Origin: Saccharum officinarum
Taxonomy: Eukaryota > Streptophyta > Magnoliopsida > Poales > Poaceae
DNA length: 64,000 bases
NCBI GenBank assembly: GCA_020631735.1
Contig: CM036167.1
Coordinates: 2,670,988-2,734,987, forward strand
Direction of reading: 5' to 3'
Below are positions 48,363 to 59,737 of the stretch, piece by piece (the first letter of the stretch is position 1; each line of letters opens with the position of its first letter). Made by a program: the position numbers and the translations under genes. The notes under the pieces are model-generated. The model was given only the letters and a program-made list of their open reading frames with translations. It was not told the origin of the DNA and did not search any database.

Positions 48363-50120
48363 ATGGAACTAGGAACATGGGCCGCGTTCCTCGGCATCGT
48401 CCTTTGCGCTGCGTTCTTCCTCAGGACCTTCCTTTTGTGCGGCCGCCGCCGGGCCTACAACCCCCCGCCAGGCCCCAAGCCATGGCCGATTATCGGCAAC
48501 CTTAACCTCATAGGCGAGCTGCCCCACCGCTCTATCAACGAGCTCTCCAAGCGCTACGGTCCGCTCATGCAGCTCCAGTTCGGGTCGTTGCCTGTTGTCG
48601 TCGGCGCGTCCGCTGAGATCGCAAAGCTCTTCCTCAAGATCCACGACGCGGCGTTCTCCGACCGGCCGAGGTTCGCTGTCGGCAAGTACACCGCGTACGA
48701 CTGCTCCGACATCCTGTGGTCCCCTAGCTTCGGGCCGTACCTGCGCCAGGCACGCAGGATCTGCGCCACCGAGCTCTTCAGCGCCAAGCGGCTCGAGTCC
48801 TTCGAGCACATCCGCGACGAGGAGGTGCGCGTGCTGCTGCGACAGCTGCGCCAAGCGTCCAGGCGCGCCGTGCGGCTCAGGGACTACCTGCAGATGTTGA
48901 CGCTCGGCGTGATCTCGCGCATAGTTCTGGGCAAGAAGTACGTCCAGGAGGCGGCGGCCGGCGACAGCGAGGGGGACTCAGCGCCGGTGATAACGGCTGC
49001 CGAATTCAAGGAGATGGTGGACGAGTACTTCGAGCTTCATGGTGTCTTCAATATTTGTGATTTCATCCCGTGGTTAGATTGGCTGGACCTGCAGGGTTAC
49101 GTTGCTAGGATGAAGAGAACGAACGCGAGGTTTGATCGATTCCTGGAACATGTCTTGGATGTGCACAACGAGCGGCGGCGACGCGAGGGAGGGAGGGAGC
49201 TTCGAGCCAAAAGATATGCTGGACGTGCTGCTGCAGCTGGCCGATGACACTTGTCTTGAGGTCCGGCTCAGCAGGGACAATGTTAAGGCTATCACACAGG
49301 TGATTACTTATTCTCCTATATATGTGCTACCTAAGAATCTAAGATTAGTTCGTTCTACTTTATTAGTCTGAAATATTTGACGTTTTGAAGAATTGCATGG
49401 TTAGCAAAGCCTAGCTTTGGTTAAGTGATCATCGGAGCCACGTCATCAGCTGAAATAGTCAAGCTAACACTCTTTTGGCGAAGGACCTAATCATCGGAGC
49501 CACGGACACTACTGCAAACACCCTGGAGTGGGCAGTCTCGGAGCTCCTCAAGAACCCCAAGATCTTAGCCAAGGCCATGCATGGAGGAGCTGAACCACAT
49601 CATAGGCCCGGAGCGCCTGGCCACGGAAAGCGACCTCCCTCGCCTCCCCTACCTTGAGGCTCTCCTCAAGGAGACCATGCGCGTGCACCCGCCCGCGCCG
49701 ATGCTGGCGCCACACGTGGCCCGAGAGGACACGTCCGTGGACGGATACGACGTGCTCGCCGGCACGGTCGTGTTCATCAACGTGTGGGGAATCGGCCGCG
49801 ACCCTGCACTTTGGGACGCGCCGGAGGAGTTCCGGCCGGAGCGGTTCCTCGAGAGCAAGATCGACATGAGGGGTCAGGACTTCCAGCTGCTGCCGTTCGG
49901 CTCTGGCCGGCGGATGTGCCCCGGCTTCAACCTCGCGCTAAAGGTGGTGGCTTTGGGCCTTGCCAATCTGCTTCACGGCTTTGAGTGGAAGCTTCCGGAC
50001 GGCGTGACGGCGGAGGTGCTGAGCATGGAGGAGACCTTCGTGCTCGCGATGCCGCGAAAGTTCCCGCTCAATGCCGTGGTCAAGCCCAGGTTGCCAGCCC
50101 GCCTGTATATGGGCGCTTGA
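48363..50120 (+). CDS. Cytochrome P450, CYP71 clan (CYP92-like), two 4-bp frameshifts
   Basis: A predicted ER-anchored haem monooxygenase. Exon 1 (48363-49299) opens with a hydrophobic anchor, RRR stop-transfer and the proline hinge PPPGPKPWPIIGNL. A phase-0 GT-AG intron spans 49300-49483. Exon 2 (49484-50120) has the I-helix oxygen-binding IIGATDTTANTLEW, KETMR, FRPERF and [10 protein letters not shown] with the haem Cys, and ends RLYMGA. Total length would be about 521 residues, normal for the family. Two +4 insertions, each a tandem copy of four bases, break the frame: GGGA near 49186-49197 and CATG near 49577-49584. Without them the gene is complete, so it is either a very young pseudogene or mis-sequenced. 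It is a paralog of the gene at 36343 (for example WLDLQGYV-RMKR and ELPHRS/LPHRS shared). The CYP92 family includes maize homoterpene-forming enzymes; the substrate is not deducible here. Confidence 0.88.
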
Positions 50121-50234
50121 TGTCCTTCATGTGTTGGGCTGTTCGCGTGTAAGCACGTGATTGTTCAGCTCTTGGAAATTAATGTTGTGTGTCGTCTAGA
50201 AATTAATAATGGAACTCCATATAATTGTGTAGTA

Positions 50235-50461
50235 CCTCCGTCCCCAAAATAATCAATGTTAGGTGCATTTTTAATCAAAATGTCTAAAGTTCAATCAAAT
50301 ATAAAGTAAAAATATTAACAATTATATAAACCTCGTAACAAATCTAGCAATACTTATTTTATATTATAAATATTGATTTTATATATATACAGTTGGTCAA
50401 AGTCAACATATTTAACTTGGTACTATGCTACAATTTCATTTTTTTTCCTAGGCGGAGGGAC
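50235..50461. mobile_element. Stowaway-like MITE (227 bp)
   Basis: It starts CCTCCGTCCCCAAAAT and ends GGCGGAGGGAC, flanked by TA (50233-50234 and 50462-50463), the Tc1/Mariner-type duplication. It lies just 3' of the P450. Confidence 0.8.
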
Positions 50462-50699
50462 TAAGTCAGTATGATATCTAGCCACTGAAAAGTTGTCTTT
50501 CATTCTATATATGTATTATTTATTTATTTATACACATGGCCACACCTTCCGAGTTCCAACGGTACGTACAATTTATTAAGCGGTACTCGTGCCAATGATA
50601 ACGAGCATTGGGCCTTGCCCAACCTTAAATCAAATAAATTTCAATGCTAGTGAAATAAAGCATTAATCCTATATATAAAATGAGCCTGTTTAGTCAAAA

Positions 50700-50935
50700 C
50701 TCGTGTGTTTTAGCAATAAGCAGCACACGGGTGTTTTGTAGCTCCAAAACACACGAATTCTAGGTCCTAACAGCAAGGTAGCACACGTTTTTTGGTTGCC
50801 CTGGATAACACACGAGTTCCAGCAAAGAAAGAAAAACCGTGTGTTTTTTCCCTTAACTAGCACACGAATTCCATCAAGAAAAATAAAACGTGTGTTTTAG
50901 GAGAAAGTAGCACACGGATTCTGTTGTAGTTGTAA
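50700..50935. repeat. Island of CGTGTG/CACACG hairpin units
   Basis: CGTGTGTTTT and its complement AAAACACACG, together with AGCACACGAATTC, alternate about nine times over 230 bases. Neighbouring pairs can fold into short hairpins. No ORF; origin unknown. Confidence 0.55.
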
Positions 50936-51317
50936 TCTGTTGCACTTGTTTGCAGTTGTAACTACAGAGAAGAATTGCCTTATACAGAACAAAATTCTAC
51001 CAGTCAACATACAATCAGAAATTTCTTCAGGTCATGGCCTTGGCCGATCTCCCTCAAGGTAGCGAACCCCCTGTTGATCTCATATCTCAGGGACGGGCAA
51101 CATTCACAGCCAGGTCCTCTAGGATCTTCACCTCAGGGATGTTAGGAGGAGACCTAAATAGCAATGGCAAATATATCACAATCCAGGAGTTATGCTAATC
51201 AACTGTCACTAGGTGATATGCTTTTAATAAAATATAAAGTGAAAATAATAGTGTTCGCAGCCATGAAGATCAATCATGTTGATGCTGCAGAAACATGTAA
51301 GCTGGGTTAAACTAGTA
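50936..51317 (-). other. Possible gene fragment (~51030-51160)
   Basis: On the minus strand two adjoining frames read PNIPEVKILEDLAVNVAR and YEINRGFATLREIGQGHDL, which look protein-like but need a one-base frame change between them. I do not recognise the gene. It lies just beyond the Helitron 3' end, so it is not inside that element. Confidence 0.3.
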
Positions 51318-52475
51318 CTAGTATAATGCCCGTGCTAACGCCACGGTTTTTTTTAAGGGAATGCTGTAAAAAAACAACCAATTTATTTTGGAGAGTATAT
51401 CTTTTACACAAGTGTATTTGAGTCTATATGCAATTTGGGAAACAATATTGCATATAAGAAGACATTTTTACATTGTCTCAAACTCCTTAATCAAATATTG
51501 GATATCTTCAGGGATATTGTCGTAACGTTCGTTTGCAGAACTCGTCAAAATGTCAGCCAAGAATTGCATCCTCAATGATTGTGATACCTGTGCATGCATG
51601 ACAGATAATATTACGTTATTATTTAATTATTTGTGAAGTGTATCTCTACTAAAATGTCGATGTTGTGTTGGTCCTCAACTGAACCATAAAGTGTTTCTGA
51701 ATTTGGGGCTTCCAGAGATGACGGAGCATACACACACGCACGGTCACGCACACAATGCACACATGGATAAAATTTTATGGTAATTAAAATTTTTCAAATA
51801 TAAAGATATAAAATAAAAATGGAATAATTAGATCACGCATGCATCAATCAAATCTAGTAAAATAAATCAATGAATAAAATTGTGCCTCGTTAGTTTTCTG
51901 CGTGTAGAAATTCTATTAATTTTACAAATAAAAAACTCTGTTTTGAATATATAAACTAATATAAGTCCAGGCTGCCTATCCATGAACCATCATAAGAGTG
52001 CAGCTAACTTGGTACAGTGAGGCAGCTATACATCGATGCGATCAAATCACTAACTACATTGCATGTTCCAGTATTGCTTTTGAATCATGTTGTCGGACCT
52101 ACTACAGGAACCAGGTTTCCCTTCCGGTTCCTCACGGAAAGCCTAAAAGTTTTTAACGCAAACATCATATCAGAGACAGGTAACATAAATACCATGTTAG
52201 ACAACGAGCAGATATGTCTTTGAATGCAAAAAAACGAAATGGCTTCCGTATACACACCTTTAATCACCAGTTTAGGACATCTATGTAAACTATATTTTTT
52301 GTGCTTTTTCCTGTATGATCCAAGTCCACTTTCAGTTTTACCAAAACTCTTGTTGCTGATCTTGACACCCCTCTTGATAAAGCAACATAAAGTTATCCAT
52401 GTGAGAACACGGGTTCTGGAAGATAGATCCCAACGTTAGGGATGATCTGTCCCTGCGATTTATTTGTTTGTGGGC
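51318..52475 (-). mobile_element. Helitron 3' part with helicase C-terminus
   Basis: On the minus strand the terminus is a 5-bp stem CCGTG/CACGG (51330-51346), then GCATTATACTAG ending at 51318, next to a T. Upstream lies a Pif1-like helicase C-terminus (about 52475-52300) with NKSQGQ, GIYLPEPVFSHG and LYVALSR, broken by a stop before LYVALSR. The 5' part is missing and is replaced by the truncated gypsy element at 52.48 kb. The 3' end is of the same family as the terminus at 44258, in opposite orientation. Confidence 0.75.
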
Positions 52476-55365
52476 TTTGAGATCCTAGAATTTCCAGGGC
52501 GCACATAGGTGCCCTAAAAGTTCCCTACGAAGATGCGCTTGAGGTCTACCCATGAGTGGATGTTGTTCGTGGGGAGATGCTCGAGCCATGCTCAGGCGCT
52601 TTCCGCAAGGTAGAGCCACAAGTATTGGATGATGAAGTGATCGTCGTCCGTCCTGCGTGCTCGACAGGTGAGGCAGAAGTCTTCCAACCATATGGCAGGG
52701 TTGGTGTCCCCGGAGTACTTGACGATGTTTGGTGGCGCACGGAAATGAGTCAGGAATGGCGTGTACCAGATCCTCTTTGTGAACGCCTAAGGGCCGCAAG
52801 TGTCTAGGCTCAGGCTGCATTGAGTGTCTCAAACCCTAGGATGTCGACCATGGTTATTCGGGTCGCTGTCACTGTAGTATAGTTGACCTTCACCCGCCTA
52901 GTCCATCCCAAGGCGCCTAGCACCCTAGGCTAGCCAGGCATTGAAGTCTCTGATGTAGCAGCTGTGTGCTGGGGAGGGTTCCTGCCTACACGCCATGCCA
53001 CCGTCATTCGGTCAGAGCATGCTTGGTGTGCGGTGCCCCTCGGGGGCACCGCGTGCCGAGGAGATATGTACGAAACTAGCCTCGGGATGTCGCCTCTCTA
53101 CAGAGCTTTATCCCTATTGTACCGTCATAGTTTCCAGCAGGTCCCGCAGCTCCTGATGGACGCACTTTCCCTCATCGGTCGAGGGTTCAGGGGTCGTCTG
53201 CATTATCATGGTGGTCGCTGCTATGTTTTGGCTGGCGCGAGGGTAGACCGCATCTCCCTTTAGCCCTGTTGGATTTGATCATATACTCAGCATGCCCACG
53301 CCCACGCGCCCTCAGCGTGGAGGCGTGGCAGGCTAGGGCACCCGTCATCGTGACGTTCGTTAGCCTGATCAGCTTCGCCGGCCCTAACTCGTTTCATGCG
53401 TTCCTAGTTGTACTCGGCCTGTTCCCCCAGGGTGCGTGGAATTGGGTAGGCATCGTCTTCTGCATCCTCCCCTGGCACCACCCTATCCTTCGAGAGGGGC
53501 AACATGTTGCATTCCCTTAGCGAACGGTAGCTCCCCTCAAAATTGGACTCAGAGTCTGTGTTGCCAGCAGGAGGTCGTATAGGGACTCCGGATCCCACTC
53601 CATCATCCCCACAAACCCAGAGGATTCCGACGTTATCGAATGACCATTGTTCCTGGTGAGATCCCACTCGAAGAGTGCGGTCGTGTCCCTCATTTCAGAG
53701 GACAGTGCAGTGCTGGGATTCTAGAATTCAACCTTTGGCGGCAGGGGCCCACTTCTGGAGAGTTGGGCAAAAGCGTTCGCCAACACATGGAAGATGCATC
53801 GACTTAGCTCTAGCTCGGGATTTGCCCCGAGATAGGCATCGATCCTGCATGCTAGCGCATTAGAGTCGATGATCGTAGGACCGGCTTGGGCCGGTCTATG
53901 ATCAAGCATCGAGATGTGCGGCAGAGCCGCATTCTCTTCGCCGAGTCGACCTAGGCAGTCGACCATGAAGTCCAGGTGCTCGAAGCGCAGGGCTTGGCTA
54001 GGGAGAAGACCATCAGTGGGTGCTGGGCCATCGATGTCGGCGAACTCGAGGCTTCTGAAGCTAATGCGGCCGTCGGGGGCCGCGCCAAGAGCAAGTCCGA
54101 GATAAGTGCAGGGAGCCATCGCTTCCTTCAACAAATGAGAGTGTGCGACGGTCCCCTATCTGGCGCGCCAACTGTCGGTGTTTTATAAACCGAACTAGTA
54201 AACTTATACGATTGTCGCGCTGCTCTAGGAAGACGATGGTAGCGTCCAAAAGACACGAGGATTTATACTGGTTCAGGCCGGAGCCCTACGTCTAGTCTCA
54301 GATATGATCGAGTGCGTGTTCCTCGCTTGCTGCTCTAAAGTTCTTATAATGGGGGTTACAAGAATGGTGGAAGAGGTAGAAGAACCTCATCTAGGCAATA
54401 GGCTGCCTAAAGGGAAGCTTCAGGAGCCCTACTACGATGGAGAATGAGTGAATAAGTAAGGGGTTCCCTAGCAACCCTTATATAGAGTTCGGGGTCAGGG
54501 CACATACAAAGTAGGAGGTTCTCCCGACCGAAGGGTCGTGAGCCTGAGGGAGGGCCTAGCTAACTTGGCTTGCAAGCTACACCATCTTGTGGAGCATGCC
54601 CGAGCGTGGTTGTCGTCATTGTCTTGTGGCCACATTGCGGCAGGGTGTGGCGTGGCGCTTTTGCGTCGGCCGTGGTGGCACTATAGGCACGGTGATGGCG
54701 CGCCAGCCATCCGGTGCGACATGGCCTCCGCCATGGTCTTCTGATCGTCTCCTGGTTTTCTAGGGCGTCATATAGGAGTTGGTAGCTGCCCCTGGGTCGT
54801 CAATCGTTTGGTCATCTTGAGGAGTTGAAGGACACGATCCCGATCGTTGGGGTCGTGGCTCTCGTCAGTCCGGGTGTCCTTTAAGTCAAGGCCCCCGTCG
54901 TGGATCTCATCCCATAGTGGGTGAGATCGTACATACATCTTGTTGGGCCGTATCTGGTCCGTGGTCATCATACCTATCGTCACCGCCCTAGGGTAGTGTT
55001 GTCTTATCCGATCTGTGTGGCGCAGGGTTGGCATATGATCGGACCGAGATGACTGTTGTCCACTCGGTCCTTGCAGGGTCAGTGAGACATGTCTGCCCTT
55101 GTCAGAATAGGCATGTTTGGCGAGGCTCGACCTCTCCCCGTCCCTTCTAGGGGTCGTGACGGGGTGAGGTCGTGCGCCTCTCAAACGCCGTGTGGCTAAG
55201 GCCGGAGGAAGGGGTCGTGGCCGACCCTGGCCTTAGCGTCTGGCCAGGTTGACTTGGCTCAGCTGTGCCTCGGTCGTTTGGGCCTTCGCTAGCTGATGCA
55301 TTGTGGGTCGCGTGGCCTGCTGACTAATCGATGCCTTGAGACACCCCGGGGTTATGACCCCGACA
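52476..55365 (-). mobile_element. Truncated Ty3/gypsy element: 5' LTR and part of gag
   Basis: The 5' LTR is 54173-55365 (TGTCGGTG to CCCCGACA on the plus strand), with a TATA-like CTATATAAGGG (minus) at about 54480. The primer-binding site TGGCGCGCCAGATAGGGG (minus) is at 54153-54170. Downstream, gag is in pieces: an N-terminal frame (54134-53721) and a stop-rich frame (52832-52485) with a late gag segment (RREL-LGHLCAPW). Pol and the 3' LTR are absent; the element ends abruptly inside the Helitron remnant. Confidence 0.75.
54173..55365 (-). repeat. 5' LTR of the truncated gypsy element
   Basis: Inverted ends TGTCGG/CCGACA, 1,193 bp, flanked outside by ATAAT. The primer-binding site follows directly inside. 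Confidence 0.75.
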
Positions 55366-55905
55366 ATAATAATACTTATTTGGTGTCTTAAATATTGGTA
55401 TTTTTGTATAAACTTATATAATCTTAAGATTTTGTATCTTACCATATCAGTTTTGAGTGGCGTGGCGAAATAAAGTTGTCACACAAAGAAGTCGTGCGAC
55501 AACCTTTCTCAATGGGATTTGCAGGTTCCACGACAACATTTTTTTGTCGCGTCATGGACATTGAATCAAAAGTGTTAGAAATTAAAATAAATTGACACGA
55601 CCCAAACCAAAAGGGCTCAAATTAAAATAAAAGTTGGCACTAGTTATTTTTAAATAAGATTTAAAAAAGATCGAAATACAAGAAACCCTGCTATGTTACT
55701 GGCAAACTGATGGCTTGCGCTAATGTGAAGCTCTATAGAAACTAGCAAATGTGCCCTTACGCTATACAGAATAAAAAAAATCAGCAAAGTATAGTAATGT
55801 AATGATGCTAAGATATTTTAGTTATATTTAGCATACCTTGACTAGAGAATACATATTCATCCTCGTTATTAGAATAAAAAAAATCAGCAAAGTATAATAA
55901 ATAGT
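55366..55905. other. No gene seen; possible old Helitron-like end at 55750
   Basis: AT-rich DNA. On the minus strand TAGCGTAAGGGCACATTTG followed by CTAGT (about 55742-55770) resembles a Helitron end, but no clear hairpin is present. Confidence 0.35.
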
Positions 55906-55907
55906 AA

Positions 55908-56335
55908 GCGCATCTCCAAGGGTACCTATTTCTTTTCCCGGTCATTGGTTTTTGGTAAGATGAGAAAAAATCTCTCTCTAACAACTCCTAATCCTTCTTC
56001 CTAAAATTTACGCACTTGGCAAATCTTCTCCGGTCGCGCGTAACTTTGCGTGGAGTCACGTGGATACATGCGTATTCTTCGGCCAATTAAAGGTGAAAGG
56101 GTGGAAAAGAATAAAAAGTATGAAAGGGTTCTAGATGCAAATGTACAATGGAAAAAATATAAAATTGGTTAAAATAATTTAGAAGTAGTATATGATTCCT
56201 GATGTAAAATTGTCTTCTATATTTTAAAAGTGAACTATTGAAAACTATTGGAGATGTCTTTTTTTTTCTTCCAATACATTTTTAGGAGTTGGAAAACATG
56301 GACTTTTTGAGACCATACTCTCAGAGATGCTCTAA
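55908..56335. mobile_element. MITE-like element with GCATCTCC ends
   Basis: The left AGCGCATCTCCAAGGGTACC pairs with the right end reversed, AGAGCATCTCTGAGAGTATGG. The target duplication is not clear. Confidence 0.45.
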
Positions 56336-56402
56336 TACTAGGACTGCATAGATAGATAGATATAGATTATCATAAGAAAAACGTACAGATAGGCTTTATA
56401 GG

Positions 56403-56460
56403 ATTCATTTTCATAAGAAGAACGCACAATATGATTCATTTTCATAAGAAGAACGCACAA
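56403..56460. repeat. 27-bp direct repeat, two copies
   Basis: ATTCATTTTCATAAGAAG and the following bases occur identically at 56403-56429 and 56434-56460, upstream of the glycosyltransferase. Confidence 0.8.
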
Positions 56461-56755
56461 GTGGCCATGTTAGACAGATCTACATCAAGTCAAACAAAGG
56501 AATCATAGTGATTGATCTAGTAGATCTGAGCCTGCAATATCACAGTAACTACGGAGTAGTAGTACTTGTTACTTTATTCACAATGTTTCATCGGCATGCG
56601 GTGATTGTTCTACTGGGTCAGTAAAACACTAAAAATGGATCGTCATCATCCATGACACAGCCATACCCGTTTTATATGCTCGGCGGTTGGTCTATTTGAC
56701 CACGAAACAAGAAGGCGGCTTCAAAATTCTTATAAAAACTCTGCTTTTCATTGTC

Positions 56756-58208
56756 ATGGACGCCACCAGCGGCAGCAGCATGCACTTCGTGATGGTGCCA
56801 TGGCTGGCCGTCGGCCACATCCTCCCCTTCGCGGAGCTCGCGAGGCGCATCGCTCTGCAAGGCCACCGGGTAACTCTGCTCTCGACGCCGAGGAACACCC
56901 GTCGGCTCATTGACATCCCTCCGGATCTCGATGGCCTCGTCCATGTCGTGGACGTTCCCCTGCCTCGCGTTGAGCGCTTGCCGGAGGACGCCGAGGCGAC
57001 CATCGACCTCCACTCCGACGATCTGCTGCCGTGCCTGCGCCGAGCCTACGACGCCGCGTTCTCTGCCAAGCTTTCAGAGATCCTGCAGGGGCCGGAGCCG
57101 TCCAGGCCTGACTGGGTGCTGATTGACTACGCGGCGTACTGGGGGCCCGCGGCCGCCGCGAGGCACGGCGTGCCGTGCGCGTTCGTGAGCCTGTTCGGCG
57201 CCGCGGCGCTCGGCTTCTTCGGCCCCCCGGACGCGCTCATGGGTCATGGGGAGCACGCGAAGACCAAGTTGGAGCACCTCACCGCGGTCCCCGACTACGT
57301 GCCCTTCCCGACCACCGTCGCTTACCGCGGCCACGAGGTCCGCGCGATGTTCAAGCCGGGCATGATCCCGGAGGACGGCGAAGTATCGGAGGGCCACAGG
57401 ATCGCCAAGTCCATCGAAGAGAGCCAAATCGTGGGAGTCAGGAGCAGCAGGGAGTTGGACCCGGAGTGGCTGCAGCTGGTCGGCGAGCTCTACCAGAAGC
57501 CGGTGATCCCGCTCGGGCTGTTCCCTCCACCACCGACACAAGACGTCGCCGGCCACGAGGCAACGCTGCAGTGGCTCGACAGACAGGCGCCGCGCTCCGT
57601 CGTGTACGTGGCCTTCGGCAGCGAAGCCAAGCTGACGGGCGCACAGCTGCAGGCAGTAGCGCTCGGCCTGGAGGCTTTCGGCATGCCGTTCCTCTGGGCA
57701 TACAGGGCGCCGGCGGACTCCGATGCCAGAGAGGCAGAGACGGTGCGGCCGGGTTGCCGGAAGGCTTCGGGGAGCGGGTCAACGGCTGGGGACTCGTCTG
57801 CCGCGGCTGGGTGTCTCAGGTCAGGCTCCTGGCCCACAGATCGGTCGGGGGATTCGTGACGCACGCCGGCTGGAACTCTGTCACGGAGGGCCTCGCGCGC
57901 GGCGTCAGGCTAGTGCTGCTGCCGCTTCTGTTCGACCAGGGCCTCAATGCCAGGCATCTGGTGGAGAAGAAGATGGGCGTCGAGGTGGCACGGGATGAGG
58001 ACGACGGCTCGTTCACGGCTGAAGACGTTGCAGCTGCTCTGAGGAGGGTCATGGTGGGGGACGAAGGCCAGGAGTTCGGGGCGAAGGCTCAGGAGCTCGC
58101 TGAAGTAGTCGGAAATGATGAAGTGAATGATAGTGCGTGCGAGATTTCCTCCGCTGCCTGTCGGAATACGGCAGGCAGCAACAAGGAATCAAGGATAGTT
58201 CCGTTTAA
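56756..58208 (+). CDS. UDP-glycosyltransferase, UGT91-like, two single-base frameshifts
   Basis: A soluble family-1 enzyme that moves a sugar from a UDP-sugar to a small acceptor. The single-exon frame starts at 56756; an upstream in-frame ATG at 56687 would add 23 residues unlike the family. The N-terminus has the catalytic His (about residue 21) in VMVPWLAVGHILPFAELARR. The donor-binding PSPG box (about 57808-57945) begins WVSQVRLLAHRSVGGFVTHA, then GWNSVTEGL and LLFDQGLNARHL. After one-base losses near 57743 and near 58131 the frame would end GIKDSSV at the TAA at 58206-58208, about 484 residues, normal for the family. As given the gene is broken. The UGT91 placement rests on overall look; the acceptor is unknown. 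Whether it acts with the P450s cannot be told. Confidence 0.85.
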
Positions 58209-58640
58209 ACCGCTACACACGACACGACCGTCATTGTTTCTGAAGCCACTCTCCGTCCGGAGAATTCAACGTCCCTGTAAGGCTGCAAGGTTGTCTAGCG
58301 CTAGCAGCCATGGCGAAGCAAAACTGCACCCCCGCGACCATTCTTTACTCTTTACTCTGTAGCTCCAAGTCCATCAAAAGGTTTATGTTCTTGGTGACTC
58401 ATCGCATGCTTTTCCCCCTTTGGAACTTCTGAAAATAAGAGTCGTTAGAACCGGCACCTTCTTCAGTTCTTTGGGCTACTGATAGGATACCAAGCTTTAT
58501 TTGGCCAATGCAACTAAAAATAGTTACGCAATGCTATAAGAATTAAATTCAAACAACTTCTCACAAACTGAACCACCCAAATGAGGAAACATGTGTTTTT
58601 TTTGTTGGTAGAGGAAAGACGTTATTGATTGTTTTTCGTC
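58209..58640 (+). other. 3' flank of the glycosyltransferase
   Basis: Non-coding DNA, including the presumed 3' UTR. Nothing further is seen. Confidence 0.4.
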
Positions 58641-58644
58641 ACAT

Positions 58645-58860
58645 TAAATACTATCTCCATTCTTTTTTATAAGGCGCACACACATAACAAGATTCAACCT
58701 TCAAAATCTTTGACCAATAAATTAACTAATGATTTTTTGTTATTATAACGTAAACTTATATGGTTAGATTTGTAATTAAATGTACTATGGAATTATCATA
58801 AATTTATGAGTATAAACTGAACATTTCCCAGTAATACTACAAGCTCCCATAGCAATGATG
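58645..58860. mobile_element. Stowaway-like MITE, left end only
   Basis: TACTATCTCCATTCTTTTTTATAAGGCGCA resembles a degraded Stowaway start, and the AT-rich body fits. No matching right end was found. Confidence 0.35.
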
Positions 58861-59737
58861 TATTTTGATTTAACTTGGGGCTTTTATATTTAGATATCCC
58901 AAATCTAAATATTATTTTAGTGGGTGGGGTGTCCATCAGCAAGGATCCCATCTTTGGTAATGCTATCTAGTAGAAAAGTGAGCTAGCCAGTTGAGCAGCC
59001 AATTCCATGCAAGTTTGGTGTCCCTCAAACGATTTTTTTAATTTATTCATGGGATAATAATTTAAACTTCATATTCATCATAAATTTTATTGACCAAGAA
59101 GTTATGTACTTTGTTGTTACCAATTTGAAAACTATTACCGATAGCGTCCAACAAATTTAATGACCTTGGAGTTGTCAAGTTCATGGTCTCCAAAGATTTC
59201 CTGGTTTGTCTATAATATTATGGTGGCCTCCACAATTTGGGTTCTAGTTAAAAAAACATACGCACCGAGTATTTACTAAAAATTATAATTAAGTGGTAAG
59301 ACTTTGCGTGAACAACTTTGGAGGCACATATAGGTTTACTGATGAACTTATATTAAGTTTCGCTAGGTATATGTACACCTGATTTGAATGGCCACGGTCA
59401 AAGCATATGTGCCCATCACTTTCTCAAAAGAACATATCACAGATGCAAGTGCTCAACTGCAAGCCCGTACAAACACATCTATCTTCTAAACACACACACA
59501 AATGATAACATTCAAGAGGTCGGGCTACACATCTTTGGATTGATGACGTAATGTGGTATTGTCTATGTATTAACCAAGCATGTGTCTTTAATTATGATTT
59601 GATATTTTTAATTGTATATACGAAGAACACAGTTAAGAAATAGACTCAGATAAATCTCAATCAATATATTGATTATTTCAAGGAAGTTGCACACGCCGGT
59701 ATGAGAGCTTTGTTATCAAGTGCATCTCATATGTAAT
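58861..59737. other. No gene seen; 3' flank of the kafirin
   Basis: AT-rich DNA. The part nearest 59737 should hold the kafirin 3' UTR on the minus strand; AATAATCAATATATTG (minus) near 59665 is AATAAA-like but not canonical. Confidence 0.4.

Noticed and set aside
36343..58208. A P450-UGT biosynthetic gene cluster
   Set aside because: Two related P450s and a UGT within 22 kb are suggestive, but no backbone-forming enzyme is present, the genes are broken as given, and dense transposons separate them.
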